Assembly (NCBI GenBank): GCA_050084515.1
Contig: CM114271.1
Span: 33,790,001-33,854,000, forward strand
Length of the DNA stretch: 64,000 bases
Direction: 5' to 3'
Source: Blasia pusilla
Lineage: Eukaryota; Marchantiophyta; Marchantiopsida; Blasiales
Shown: piece by piece, positions 48,871 through 58,689 of the stretch
Layout: each line of letters opens with the position of its first letter
Position numbering within the stretch: the stretch's first letter is position 1
Position numbers and translations under genes: made by a program
The notes under the pieces: model-generated
What the model saw: only the letters and a program-made list of their open reading frames with translations
What the model was told of the DNA's origin: nothing
Database searches by the model: none

Positions 48871-49730
48871 TTGAAATGTCAGATTTAGGTCTTCTGCACT
48901 ATTTTATAGGATCGAAATTTGGCAACAAATGATTCTATTTTCTCTCTCAAGAGAAGTATGCTAGAGAAATCTTGAAGGCATTCGGGATGACCGAGTGTAA
49001 GGCGATGGTCTTGCCAATGGAGGTAGAGTTGAAACTCGATGGAGGATGTTTCACCATTGGTAGATGAAAAGTTGTACTGAAAGCTTGTAGGCGGTTTGAT
49101 ATTTTTCAGTAACACTAGACAGGACATTAGCCCATTTGTGGGAGTGTTGAGTAGGTTCTCAACTAAGCCTCGTGAGAACCATTGGAAAAGCGAGGATGCG
49201 TGTGTTGAAGTATATCAAAGGCACTATCGAGCACGGAATCACCTATGGAGCAGGGACGGAAATGACAGGTTTTTGTGACTCAGATTGGGCAGGAGATTCA
49301 GATTCTCGAAGATCAGTTTCGGGTTATTGCTTCTTGGTAGGATCAGGTGTGGTGTCATGGGTCAGCAAGAAGCAACCTATAGTGGCTCTTTCTTCTACTG
49401 AGGCAGAGTACAAGGCGGCTTGTTATGCTTCTTGTGAAGCAGTATGGTTGAGATGGATATTGGAGGACATAGGAGAAGCACCAGAAAGTGCTACTGTAAT
49501 GTGGTGTGACAATCAGAGTTGCATTTCCATAGCATATAATCCCGTGTTTCATGCTCGTACAAAGCACATAGAGATCTAGTACCACTTTGTTCGTGAATTG
49601 ATCCACAGAGAGGTTTTGAAGTTAGTCTATTGTCCAATAGAGGATAACCGTGCAAACATCTTCACGAAAGCCTTGAGCGGAGATAAGCTTCACCGACATC
49701 TGAAGGGTCTTGGCATAGGTCCAAGACAGT
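48871..49730 (+). pseudogene. copia 2 RT C-terminus and RNase H
   Basis: SDLGLLHYFIGSKF, then TGFCDSDWAGDSDSRRSVSG, VVSWVSKKQPIVALSSTEAE and ASCEAVWLRWILED are standard RNase H blocks. [13 protein letters not shown] and the degenerate ANIFTKALSGDKL block end the coding part. The RNase H frame 49172-49579 is well preserved. Confidence 0.88.
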
Positions 49731-49761
49731 AGTCCACATGAGAGTGGATATTGAGGGGGGG

Positions 49762-49909
49762 TGTTGGATTCTCAACATCCACTCCTCTGAGCACCATTGA
49801 TCTGATCGGCCCCCTTGTATGAGGAGAAGCCTAGATCGATGGTTCCGACTTAGACGTCGAAGGAGTCATAGTAATATGACGTAGGTGATTTACGGAGTAG
49901 CGTTACTAG
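49762..49909 (+). repeat. start of copia 2 3' LTR
   Basis: TGTTGGATTCTCAACATCC directly follows a G-rich tract (49751-49760), the expected polypurine tract position. The LTR end is unclear because the 49910-49974 hairpin follows. Confidence 0.6.
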
Positions 49910-49974
49910 GTTTATCTAACTCTATATTGCATTAGGGTGAAGGGCACCCTGATGCAATATAGAGTTAGATAAAC
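49910..49974. repeat. 30-bp-arm hairpin within or after copia 2 LTR
   Basis: Arms 49910-49939 and 49945-49974 are reverse complements with one mismatch, separated by a 5-base loop AAGGG. The feature resembles the hairpins at 5917-5954 and 43693-43768 in form but not in sequence. Confidence 0.88.
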
Positions 49975-50501
49975 GCTTCCAACGCACTAAAGATCTCAAC
50001 AAACGCATAAGTACAAGCTGAGATATTGGCCGAAAACGATTGAGAGAGCAATCGGGTTGAGGGCCAATTGGAGAGGCCCGGGTGTCTTTCCCTAAATGTA
50101 GGGGGCCCCCGGAGATCCCCAGAAGTACTAGTAAGGGGAGGACCTTCTCCGAGATGTCTCGGGAAACGAATCCCCACTTTGGGCGCCAAACGGCGTTTCA
50201 GAGGCACGGGATGGAACGGGAGTTTGGCGCGGAAACCCAAAACCCAAACCTGATCCAAGGGAGTGGACTTTTTATGCCACGCTAGGGCAAATTTTTTCTA
50301 TTGATAGAAACGAAGAAAAATAGGTAAAAACCCTAGTTTTCCCGAGTAGCCAAATAGTCGGGAGCCGCAGCGGTAGCGCATTCTCGTATGTCAAGTTATC
50401 TCCCAGTTCAGGTTCCATCGAAGCTCTTCTGTGAGCGCACGGACGGACTAGGCCACTTTGTATCTCTAAGTTTTGTAAAGATTTCAGTGATTTTGTCACT
50501 T

Positions 50502-50632
50502 TCTTTTTTCTCACACGAAGAGCCACCAAGTACGACTACTTGGTTAAGTGGAAAGGCTACCATGTGAAAGAGGCGACTTGGATTGCGGAGGCGGAGCTTG
50601 AACATGCGCAAGAAGCATTGCGAGACTTGTAA
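50502..50632 (+). pseudogene. gypsy chromovirus chromodomain fragment
   Basis: The + strand reads ATKYDYLVKWKGYHVKEATW and ends EALRDL followed by TAA at 50630-50632. YLVKWKGY...EATW is the conserved chromodomain core found at the C-terminus of chromovirus integrases. It is on the opposite strand to the larger gypsy remnant and has no integrase core upstream, so it is a separate fragment. Confidence 0.85.
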
Positions 50633-51771
50633 TGTATAAGAGTTTCAATTTTACAGTCGTTTACTAAGTTCGATCCCCAAGAGGATCATTGTTTGATGAA
50701 AAGAGAGTTCGAAATTACAATTCTGTTGTAATAGTTGTATTTAGGTATGAATAATTTAGATTCAATGTCTTATCAATATCTTCGGATCTTTCTTAGTACC
50801 AAAGTTTCTTTTCTCAATTCTCTCCAGTGGAGTTGATAGCACGCTCAGATAGATTTCCTCTCGATATCAAGAAACCTCACAGAGACCTCAACCTGAAAGC
50901 TGGCTTCTCCTACTTTCGGAACTTAATCCGTCTCGGCATGCTACTCTCTATCAAACATATTTTCTACAACTCTATGTTGATTATTCCATTGATGAGAAAG
51001 GTTCGCATGATTCACTCTTCACTCTACAGACCCAAAAAGAATACTCATCGCACATCAGAATGAATGAATGATTGTTTTACTACTCCATCAAGAATGAGAA
51101 AGCTTCAAAAGTGTATACAAGCTCGAGAGGGTACTACTCCCTTGCTCGGACCATTCCTACAGCATGAGGACTTTGTAAGAGAATGATGATGATGATGGCT
51201 ACTTTCATGTTTCTTAAATACTTTCTGAAGTAGGAGTGATCCAAAGATTTGAAACGTTCTTGATGAAGCTGGTGTCTCTTGAATATTTGTAACTACCAAG
51301 ATCTATGGTGCTCTTCTCTTTTCCTAAGATCCCTATGAATCCGCAGAACAAAACTGTCTTAACTACTTATCGGATATAAAGAGTTGCGCCTTTTCCTATT
51401 CTAACTGTTCTAACTATGTGTCGCTTGAAATCACTGTCAATCTTAGCTTCGCTTCGCTGCTAAGTTTGGACCTCTTTTGCTTCGCTTGAGGACGAAGCTC
51501 TTTCTCTTGATCTGAAGATGAAGCACTCCGTTCTTTGTTCTTGTTCCAGGTGCTTCGTGCTTCGTTCAAGAGCGAAGTGCTTCTTTCTCTTCTTCTTCTT
51601 CTTCATGCTTCGTTCAGGAGCGGAGCACTTCATAGACAAGTTCTTAACAGAGCTTCGTTGTCTTTTCGAAGCTTCTTGCTGGGTCTTTAGACTTTGTTAT
51701 TTTATTCTCCTCTCCTCTCAAGTAAATCCTTGATTTTCTATCTCTCTGCCTTGTCCTTGGAGCTTCGTGAT
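50633..51771. other. intergenic, CTTCG-rich toward the right end
   Basis: No gene is recognised. Bases about 51440-51690 are unusually dense in GCTTCG and CGAAGC hexamers on both strands, plus a (CTT)n run near 51584. The left part may include the LTR of the chromodomain fragment. Confidence 0.5.
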
Positions 51772-53795
51772 TCACTTTAATCTTACTAATTCTTCTCCAT
51801 AATAATATATAATAATAATAATATCAAAATCATAGTGTATATACAAGTCTTCGTTGAATAAAAAGATGTAATTCTTCAAAAGTACAAAATTGTGGATATC
51901 ACATATCCCCTTCCTCAAATGTGAGCCGCCCCGGCGAACATTTCGTGATGTTTCTTCTAATTCCATAAAAGTATCATCTAAACTATCAAACTCAGGTGTA
52001 GGCGCAAAACGACCATGAATAGTGGAAGGTTTGTTGATAATGTTGGACGTGTGATTTTTCATTCTCTCTCGCCATATGTTAACAACTAGTGAAGATCCTA
52101 ATACTTCATTTTGGACTAAGATATCGGATGGAGTAAATAGTGGGAGTTCTTCAAGAGTAATCGAGAGGTTGGGAGCAACTTCCGGGAGAGACTTCGTATG
52201 GTTTTCAAATTGGTGCTTCCAATGTTTTTTGACATAGGCGATCTCCTCGCTCATGTGATGATCGAAATTCTTTCCTGCTTCGTCGACTAACTCCTTGACA
52301 TCTTCCGGGTCTAACTGCACTTCGTTGAGCATCTTCTGTTCTGCCTGCAAGACAGCGATCCTACCTGTAGCCTCCCACCACTGTGCCACTAAGTCTTTGT
52401 TTTTTCTTGATGTTCTTGAAGCAACTTCGAAGACTGAGCATGTTGTGTGGCCAATTTCTTGAATTCGTGGCTGATACGATGCACTTGGTGTCGGTATTGT
52501 TGAATCAGTTGCAAAGCTTCCTTGACCTGCGAAGCTAACTGGTCAGCCCCACAATCCATGTTAATCGCCAAGCTCTCCCATTGGTGTGTGTTCCGTGCTT
52601 CGTACTGACTCTGAACCAAGTCGCTTTGAACTTTGCGAAGCGTCGTCTTAGTGTCTTCAAGTTCTTGATCCTGCAGCTGAAGATTTGTTTCCGCCACTTT
52701 GCGCTGTGCTTCGTTCTCTGACGAATCTTGGGCCCTACAGTTGAGGTCATCAAGCGCTTGTAAATACTGGTCCACCGCCGCTGTGTCTTCCAGGTGGAGA
52801 ACTTGTTGTAGTTGATTCATGACCGGGACATCCAAATTCAGGAACCACACCATATCGTTGGCTGTCTGGGACATGAGACAAAGAGAAGGACAGTGATCGC
52901 TAGCACGAGGCGTCTCGTCGGAGTCCTCCTGGGTTGCGGGCTCTGTTTCAAAGGGTGTTTTGAAATTAACTCTGCCGCGCTTCGATCTTGGAAATTTGGT
53001 GAACTCCTCGTCCTTCCCTGAAGCCAAAGTATGTGGATAATGTTTAGGGGCTGCTTCGCACGGCAGGGTGACTTTGCGGCTCCCACTAGTGACCGTTTTG
53101 CGCTTTCTGGGCAAGCGCACGGGAGTGACTTGCAACCAATCCAGCGCCTCGTTGGCCGTCAATTCTTGCTTATGAATATATAGATGGATTAAAAAAGGAG
53201 ACAGGAAGGACTTCGTGCTCGGATGAAGTGCTTCCAGCATTGCGCGTACGTGCCCGTCCACAAAGGAAGCGAAGTCAACTCCCGGTGCTTCGGGGTCCAG
53301 GTGCTGATTCCAAAGAATATAGCACATCTTGACGAGCTTATTCGTCAGCTAGTAAGAATGAGCTGGATAAAACAAAGTCATCAAATGCTTGCAAAACTGT
53401 CCAAACAATGGCGGAGATAGCGAAGTAGCCTTGTAGCCATTTCTGCCAAGGCGATCAGACGTTACACAATCGAGTGCCAACAAATCTTTGTGCTTTACCA
53501 AAAATTTGGTGTCATACTCATACTCTAGAGCGGCCGAGAGCATATAAGTTGCTCGTTAGTCATCCAACGTCCATTGTTGTGGCTTAGCTCAATACCGAAG
53601 ACCCTTTCTTCAAAACTTGGCTGCTGCAGTCGAGGAACGAAGTTCCCCGAGGAGTTCCCCGGACATCAAGGTCCAATTTTCTTGAAAGAAAGTCGCCAAA
53701 GATCGCTCCTCAAGTGCTTCAACCAACTCTGGTGACAGCTTGACCAGGGGCATGGCCGCACTTCGCAGAATGGGCGTAGAGTCTTCACGAGGCAT
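51772..53795 (-). pseudogene. unrecognised coiled-coil ORF, about 670 codons, broken
   Basis: Three minus-strand stretches (53795-53610, 53543-53349 and 53327-52389) share one frame with a few stops between. The last part (52389-51772) follows after a frame change at an A6 run near 52399. The N-terminal half includes ALEYEYDTKFLVKHKDLLAL, VKMCYILWNQHL and FASFVDGHVRAMLEALHPST and looks globular. The middle is basic and Ser/Thr-rich. The C-terminal half has long heptad-like stretches (DQELEDTKTTLRKVQSDLVQ; HEFKKLATQHAQSSKLLQEH) suggesting coiled coil. No domain is recognised. It follows the gypsy remnant on the same strand, so it may be an extra retrotransposon ORF, a gag-like protein of a second element, or a captured gene. 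Confidence 0.5.
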
Positions 53796-53956
53796 GCTGG
53801 TAGGTCGATCTCAGTGAATGCCCTGCTTTGGTCAGCTACGCAACTTTGTGGTGACTCCGTCCATGAAAATACCCGCCCGATTAAGCAGGGATGCTTATAT
53901 AGTCCCGGCATTATGCAAGTTCTTGGCCTTGGCGCCGGGACTGCAACAGTCAGTTT

Positions 53957-54081
53957 GGCGCTTCACTCTTCTGCCAAGCTCAAATACTCTCGCGCTTCAC
54001 GCATCTGCGAAGTTCCAATATATCGCGCTTCGTGCTTTTGCAAAGCTTGAGTACCCTCACGCTTTGCTCTTCTGCGAAGCT
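53957..54081. repeat. 34-bp tandem repeat, CTTCG-rich
   Basis: Units beginning GCGCTTC or ACGCTTT start at 53958, 53992, 54025 and 54059. Each has a TCT(T)CTGC(C/G)AAG- or TTTTGCAAAGC-type second half. The period is 33-34, about four copies. Confidence 0.8.
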
Positions 54082-54229
54082 TTAGGCAATCGCTCACCCC
54101 CTTCCCTCCGGTTTGAGTCCGGGTAGGGTTGAGGCTCATGATACCGTCGAACATACATCCCATTGACACGAGTGGGATGGGCTTCGCCCTATAAGGTCCC
54201 CAACTGCAGTGACCCGTTATCATAGATGG

Positions 54230-54747
54230 CCAAAAGTGTGACGTTAAAGACTCAATAGTCTGGTTCAGAAAATGGGTGCCTTGATCACTTACTAATTCCA
54301 ACGGGCAGCCATACCGGGTGATAATCATTTCGTATAAAAATTTGGCCACAGCCTCACTATCATCTTTGCGCGTGGCCATCGCCTCCACCATCTTGGTACA
54401 ATAGTCGATAGCTATCAAAATGTATTTTCGCCTTGTGTGGTGAGTAGCGGGGGAAATGGGGCCCACAAAGTCAATACCCCATTTTTCAAACGGAGCTAGT
54501 GACATGATGGGTATCAAAGGCCACCTTGAGGTAGCAGTTGGTCGATTTGCTCTTTGGCATGCATCACAACTCTGAATAAAGTTACCTACATCTCTGTACA
54601 TAGTTGGCCACTAGTAACATGCGGCCAAGATTTTCTTAACGGTATTTTTAACAGCGTAGTGTCCACCAGAATCAGCCGCATGCATGGCTCTAATGACGTG
54701 GGGGATTTCTTGTGCTTCCAAGCATCGCCGATACTCTTCATCCGCAC
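54230..54747 (-). pseudogene. gypsy integrase, truncated before catalytic Glu
   Basis: The HHCC zinc region (MHAADSGGHYAVKN ... SCDACQ) lies at about 54690-54560, with a TAG in between (near 54614). The core shows GIDFVGPI and LVSDQGTHFLN, giving two of the three catalytic acids of the DDE triad. Homology stops at about 54230, before the third residue. The ORF runs on to 53963 in unrelated sequence. Confidence 0.85.
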
Positions 54748-55212
54748 CTAATTTGAAAAGTATCCCCTGCCATATCTCATAGGGTCCTCTCTTATGTAAA
54801 AGACTGCTCGTTCCTCCGTTGTCATAGAGGCGGGAAGTTGCAGAGTAATTAAGAAATGCAAAATATCTTCATAAAAGGATTGGCACAACCCTTCCTCCTT
54901 AACCTGGAACAGGTCTTCATCGGGAAAGGTGTCATCCACGAATTGTGTGAGGTCCGTGTTTGTCATCCTCAACCGGGAAAGAAAATCTGCGTTGGTATGA
55001 ACCTTGCCGGCACGGGTAATGACATCAAATGTGAATTCTTGGAGTAACAGGATCCATCGCGCAATGCAACCTGACAGGTCCACCTTAACCATTAATGGTC
55101 GGAGCGCAAAATGATCTACATGGAAGACAAACTCATACCCTAATAAATAATGACGGAACTTTTTGCATGAGAAGACCATGCCTAACGCCTCTCATTCGGA
55201 AGTTGTATATTT
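54748..55212 (-). pseudogene. gypsy RNase H
   Basis: Two stops interrupt the KYTTSE segment (55212-55180). The frame 55179-54748 then reads MVFSCKKFRHYLLGYEFVFH, VDHFALRPLM, CIARWILLLQEFTFD and HTNADFLSRL, all typical of gypsy RNase H and its connection to integrase. Confidence 0.88.
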
Positions 55213-56370
55213 CTATTCAGCTGAAGATAGTTTCCGGCTTGCATAGTAAACTGCGAAATCATGTTTGTTCTCATCCAGTTGGCTGAGCACCACTCCAACG
55301 GCAAACGAGGACGTGTCCACATATACGTGGAAGAGTTTGGTCCAATCAGGGGACCAAAGTACAAGAGCCTTTTGCAATGCTTCCTTTAAGGCTTCAAATG
55401 CCGCTTGGCAAGGTGGGATCCACTTCCATTCGGTAGTTTTTTCAAGTAACGCGATTAGGGCTCCTGCTTTCATCAAAGAATCCCTAATAAACCGTCGGTA
55501 ATATCCGATGTGTCCCAAGAACCCTCTCAATTCTCTCAGATTTGTGGGTGGTTCCAATACGATGATAATATCCACTTTGGCCTTGTTGACTTCAATTCCT
55601 TGGGCCGACACTCTGTGCCCCAAAAAAATTCCTTGTTTCATGGCAATATACAATTTTTCCGGATGAAGGGACAAATGCACTTCGCGACAACGAGCAAGGG
55701 TCAATTCTAATTTTTCCAAGTGTTCGGCTTCTATACTGAAGATACAAAAGTCGTCCAGGAAAATTTTGACAAACTTCCGCAGACACTCTTGGAAGATGGA
55801 GATCATCATATGTTGGAAGGTGGCCGGCGCATTGCACAACCCAAAGGGCATCACACGGTACGCGAAAGTTCCCCAGTCCGTGGTGAAAGTTGTGAGGGGC
55901 CGATCTTTTTCTCTTATGGATACCTGGTTATAACCTGAGTATCCATCCAAAAAGGTATAACGCTCATGGCCGGCCACTTTGTCCAAAATGCTGTCAATGA
56001 AAGGTAGGGGGTGATGGTCCTTTAAGGTGGCCGAATTCAATTTCTGATAATCCTGGCATACTCTGATTTTTCCCGTTTATTTTTTGGGTACAATTACAAT
56101 GGGCGACACCCACTCGCTACTTAACACAGGGTAAATTATTCCTGCTTCGAGACACTGGTCGATTTTGTCCTTGACTAACAATGAGTACTTCGGGTTGAGG
56201 CGATACTGCCTTATTCGTACCGGGACCGCACCTTCTTTTAGATCAATCCGGTGTTCACCATACCTTGCTGGAATGTCTGTCATTTCATCCATGGAGTACG
56301 CAAACACATCCAAATACTCAAACAATAACTTTTTGTACTTAATGAGTTTGGCTGGAGACAAATCTGCCAA
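55213..56370 (-). pseudogene. gypsy reverse transcriptase
   Basis: The part 56370-56077 has YRLNPKYSLLVKDKIDQCLE and SEWVSPIVIVPKK, then a TAA. The frame 56040-55213 continues with LDGYSGYNQVSIREKDRPLT, TFAYRVMPFGLCNAPATFQ, FLDDFCIF, FLGHRVSAQG, LRGFLGHIGYYRRFI and FAVYYASRKLSSAE. The catalytic LDD is intact. The stop after PKK is the only break within the RT core. Confidence 0.9.
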
Positions 56371-56652
56371 GAGGCGTAGAGACTTCTAACCTGTAATTAA
56401 GACCTGCACGTAGTCTTTTTCTTGAACTATATTTTCTGTGAATTGGAATGTGCTATGACCCACCTTCTCTTCCTCTTGAGTCGACCTCTCTTTGCTAGGT
56501 ACCGACTCTTTGTCTATTTCGTAGCATTCTAAATTGTACACATTAGACGAGGACTCAGTAGCTGTAGTCCGCTCTTGATCTGACGTATAGCCTTCATCGG
56601 TCGGTGGCGGTTCTCCTTGGGGTGGTCGTGATTTCCACGACAGCTTGATGAG

Positions 56653-57054
56653 TCATTTTGAGACCTGGTCCGGAGCCTGGAATGTGAACCGTCTCCTTTT
56701 CGAGTCCGCAGTCACTCTCGCACCGTAAAGCCAGGGTCTTCCAATAAGCAAAGGATAGCTAGTGGCTGTTAACGGCTGCAACACAAAGTAGTCCAACGGA
56801 AATATCACCCCGCCGAGCATGGTCGGGATTTGAGTGAGCTCTCCGAGGGGTCGCTTCCGGGATTGATCTGCAAATTGCAGATACTTGTCGGTGGGCTCGT
56901 ACTTCGTGTATCCCACTGCCCGGGCCGTCTGTTCCATCATAATGTTAATTCCACTTCCGAAGTCAATTGGGACCTTCTTAATGGTGTGTCCCTCAATCTC
57001 AACTTCTACCTCTGGGGCTTCCAAATCTTCCACTTCGATACGGAACAGATCCAC
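56653..57054 (-). pseudogene. gypsy aspartic protease
   Basis: VEVEIEGHTIKKVPIDFGSGINIM is followed by TYPLLIGRPWLYGARV (in the sequence SYPLLIGRPW). The fold matches retroelement aspartic protease, with DFGSG where D(T/S/G)G(S/A) is usual. The catalytic Asp (codon complement at 56962-56964) is kept, but Phe replaces the small residue after it. Confidence 0.8.
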
Positions 57055-57309
57055 TACTGGTAGACTCCTTGCGGACTTCTTGGGTTTTCTGCGGCTTATC
57101 TTCCACTACTGTAGAATTTTATTGTACACAGGGTTATCCATTAATAATTGCAGCAGGGTTATATTTTCCGGCGTTGACGCCAAGTCCTTGAGTAAGTTGT
57201 AGGCTTCCAAGAAGAGAGGTGACGTCACGATGGCTTGTATTGCCGGAGCCGTTCCGCTTCTCGAATTCTCTGTTGTTTGCTTCCCTTCTGGCCCTTGGTC
57301 CTGGAAAAC

Positions 57310-58545
57310 TTAAGCCCGAACCTGGTCCTCGATATCCTGATGGAAGTACTTAGGGTGACTTCGATCAAAGGCAAGGTCAACATTACCTTTTAGAATGGCC
57401 TTCTTGGCGCGGAAGGCGTCGACACTTTTTGTCTTGGGGTCCTTAGCTCCGTGCGAAGACGAAGCATCTTTCCTTGCTTTGGGGGTCCCCACGGTCTGGT
57501 TCTTGGACCTCGTGGTGACAACGAGAACGGTGTTTTGGAGTTCCTTGGGCCAGTCCGATGATTCTTCGGCCGCCGTTCTGTCCGAGTCCTCCTCCTTGAT
57601 AGTGACTCGCCTTGTCCTGGGGGACCCTAACTCTTCCACTCGGACGAGTTGCACATTTATGTCATTCTTGGACTCTGGTTGGGCTGCTGGGGTGTTGACA
57701 TACTTTACCAACAACCGCGGGACCTTGGGCTCCGTGCACTCCACTGCAGTGTGCCGGCCCTTCTTGCAATTTCCGCACAATGGATTGAGTCCTATTGGCC
57801 ACTTTGGATTTGGGCAATTATTAGCCCAATGGTCAGCTGCCCCGCAATTGTAACAAAAATTCCTTTTTATGGGTGGCGTGAAGGCTGCCGCGCCCATAAT
57901 CTGTCTTAGGGGTCTCTGTTCCCCGTATTCCGGAGGCACATATTTGGTGATCCAATTGTGTCCGGGATTAGGCAGTGGCACAGCTTGGATTGCATAACAT
58001 CCTTCCCACTGTTCGGGTTCATACCACCCTTCTTCCGTAGTTGGATCTTCTTGGACCCAACGTAAATCTATCTGAATATGACATTCCTGAGCAGTATGCT
58101 CTTGGGTTCCGCAAGTACCGCACCAGATGTTGGGCCTCATCAGACTTGGTCATCTTCTGGGGTTCTTCTGGGCCGCCAGATGTACCTTCAATTCCGCCAT
58201 TTGTTTACTTAACTCTTCAATGGCAGACTTGCCCGACCTCTTCGATGTCCCTTGTATTGGACTTACTGACCGCTGGGGAAGGTGCTTTGTTGGCCTGGTT
58301 TTCCTTCGATGCTTGGGAGAGTGATGGCGCATGATTTTTCTTTTCCGCTTAGATTTTAAATCTTTTTCGGAGTCTGAGGACTCTGTGGTGTCCCTAGTAG
58401 AGGATTCCGTATCTGTAGAGGACGCTTCGTCCTCGGTGGAAGAACTAGTTTGCAAAGAACCTCGTCGTTGATGACGCCATCTTCGTTTTTGCGAGACTTC
58501 TCGGAGGCCTCGTACGCCTGTGCGGATGCTATGACTGCTCAACAT
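57310..58545 (-). pseudogene. gypsy gag with three zinc knuckles
   Basis: A charged, Ser-rich N-terminal part (from 58545) is followed, after a stop near 58150, by the frame 58140-57310. This contains three C-x2-C-x4-H-x4-C knuckles: CGTCGTQEHTAQEC, CYNCGAADHWANNC and CGNCKKGRHTAVEC. Three is more than the one or two usual in plant gypsy Gag. The knuckles bind RNA during packaging in related elements. The tail is acidic and basic low-complexity sequence. Confidence 0.85.
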
Positions 58546-58689
58546 CTCAACACATTATCCGATATTGGTGTGCTTATGGACCAGATGACTTTCGAAACAT
58601 GGTGAAAAAAGATCTCCCCAGTAGTGTAGAAAAGGGGGAAAAGAAAGGTCCGAACAGTAGACCCCTTGCTCAATCCACATTACTTGGTA

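Larger units (their letters stand above)
46465..49980 (+). mobile_element. Ty1/copia retrotransposon 2, 5' truncated and decayed
   Basis: From left to right: CCHC knuckle remnant, protease DSGAS, GAG-pre-integrase, integrase, reverse transcriptase, RNase H, polypurine tract at 49751-49760 and LTR start TGTTGGATTC at 49762. No gag N-terminus or 5' LTR is visible because the left side is replaced by telomere repeat. The right end of the LTR is not determined; 49980 is nominal. Many stops and frame changes are present. Confidence 0.88.

Noticed and set aside
50650-50680. tRNA-like B box (GTTCGATCCC)
   Set aside because: No matching A box, cloverleaf or CCA-proximal stem could be built around it.
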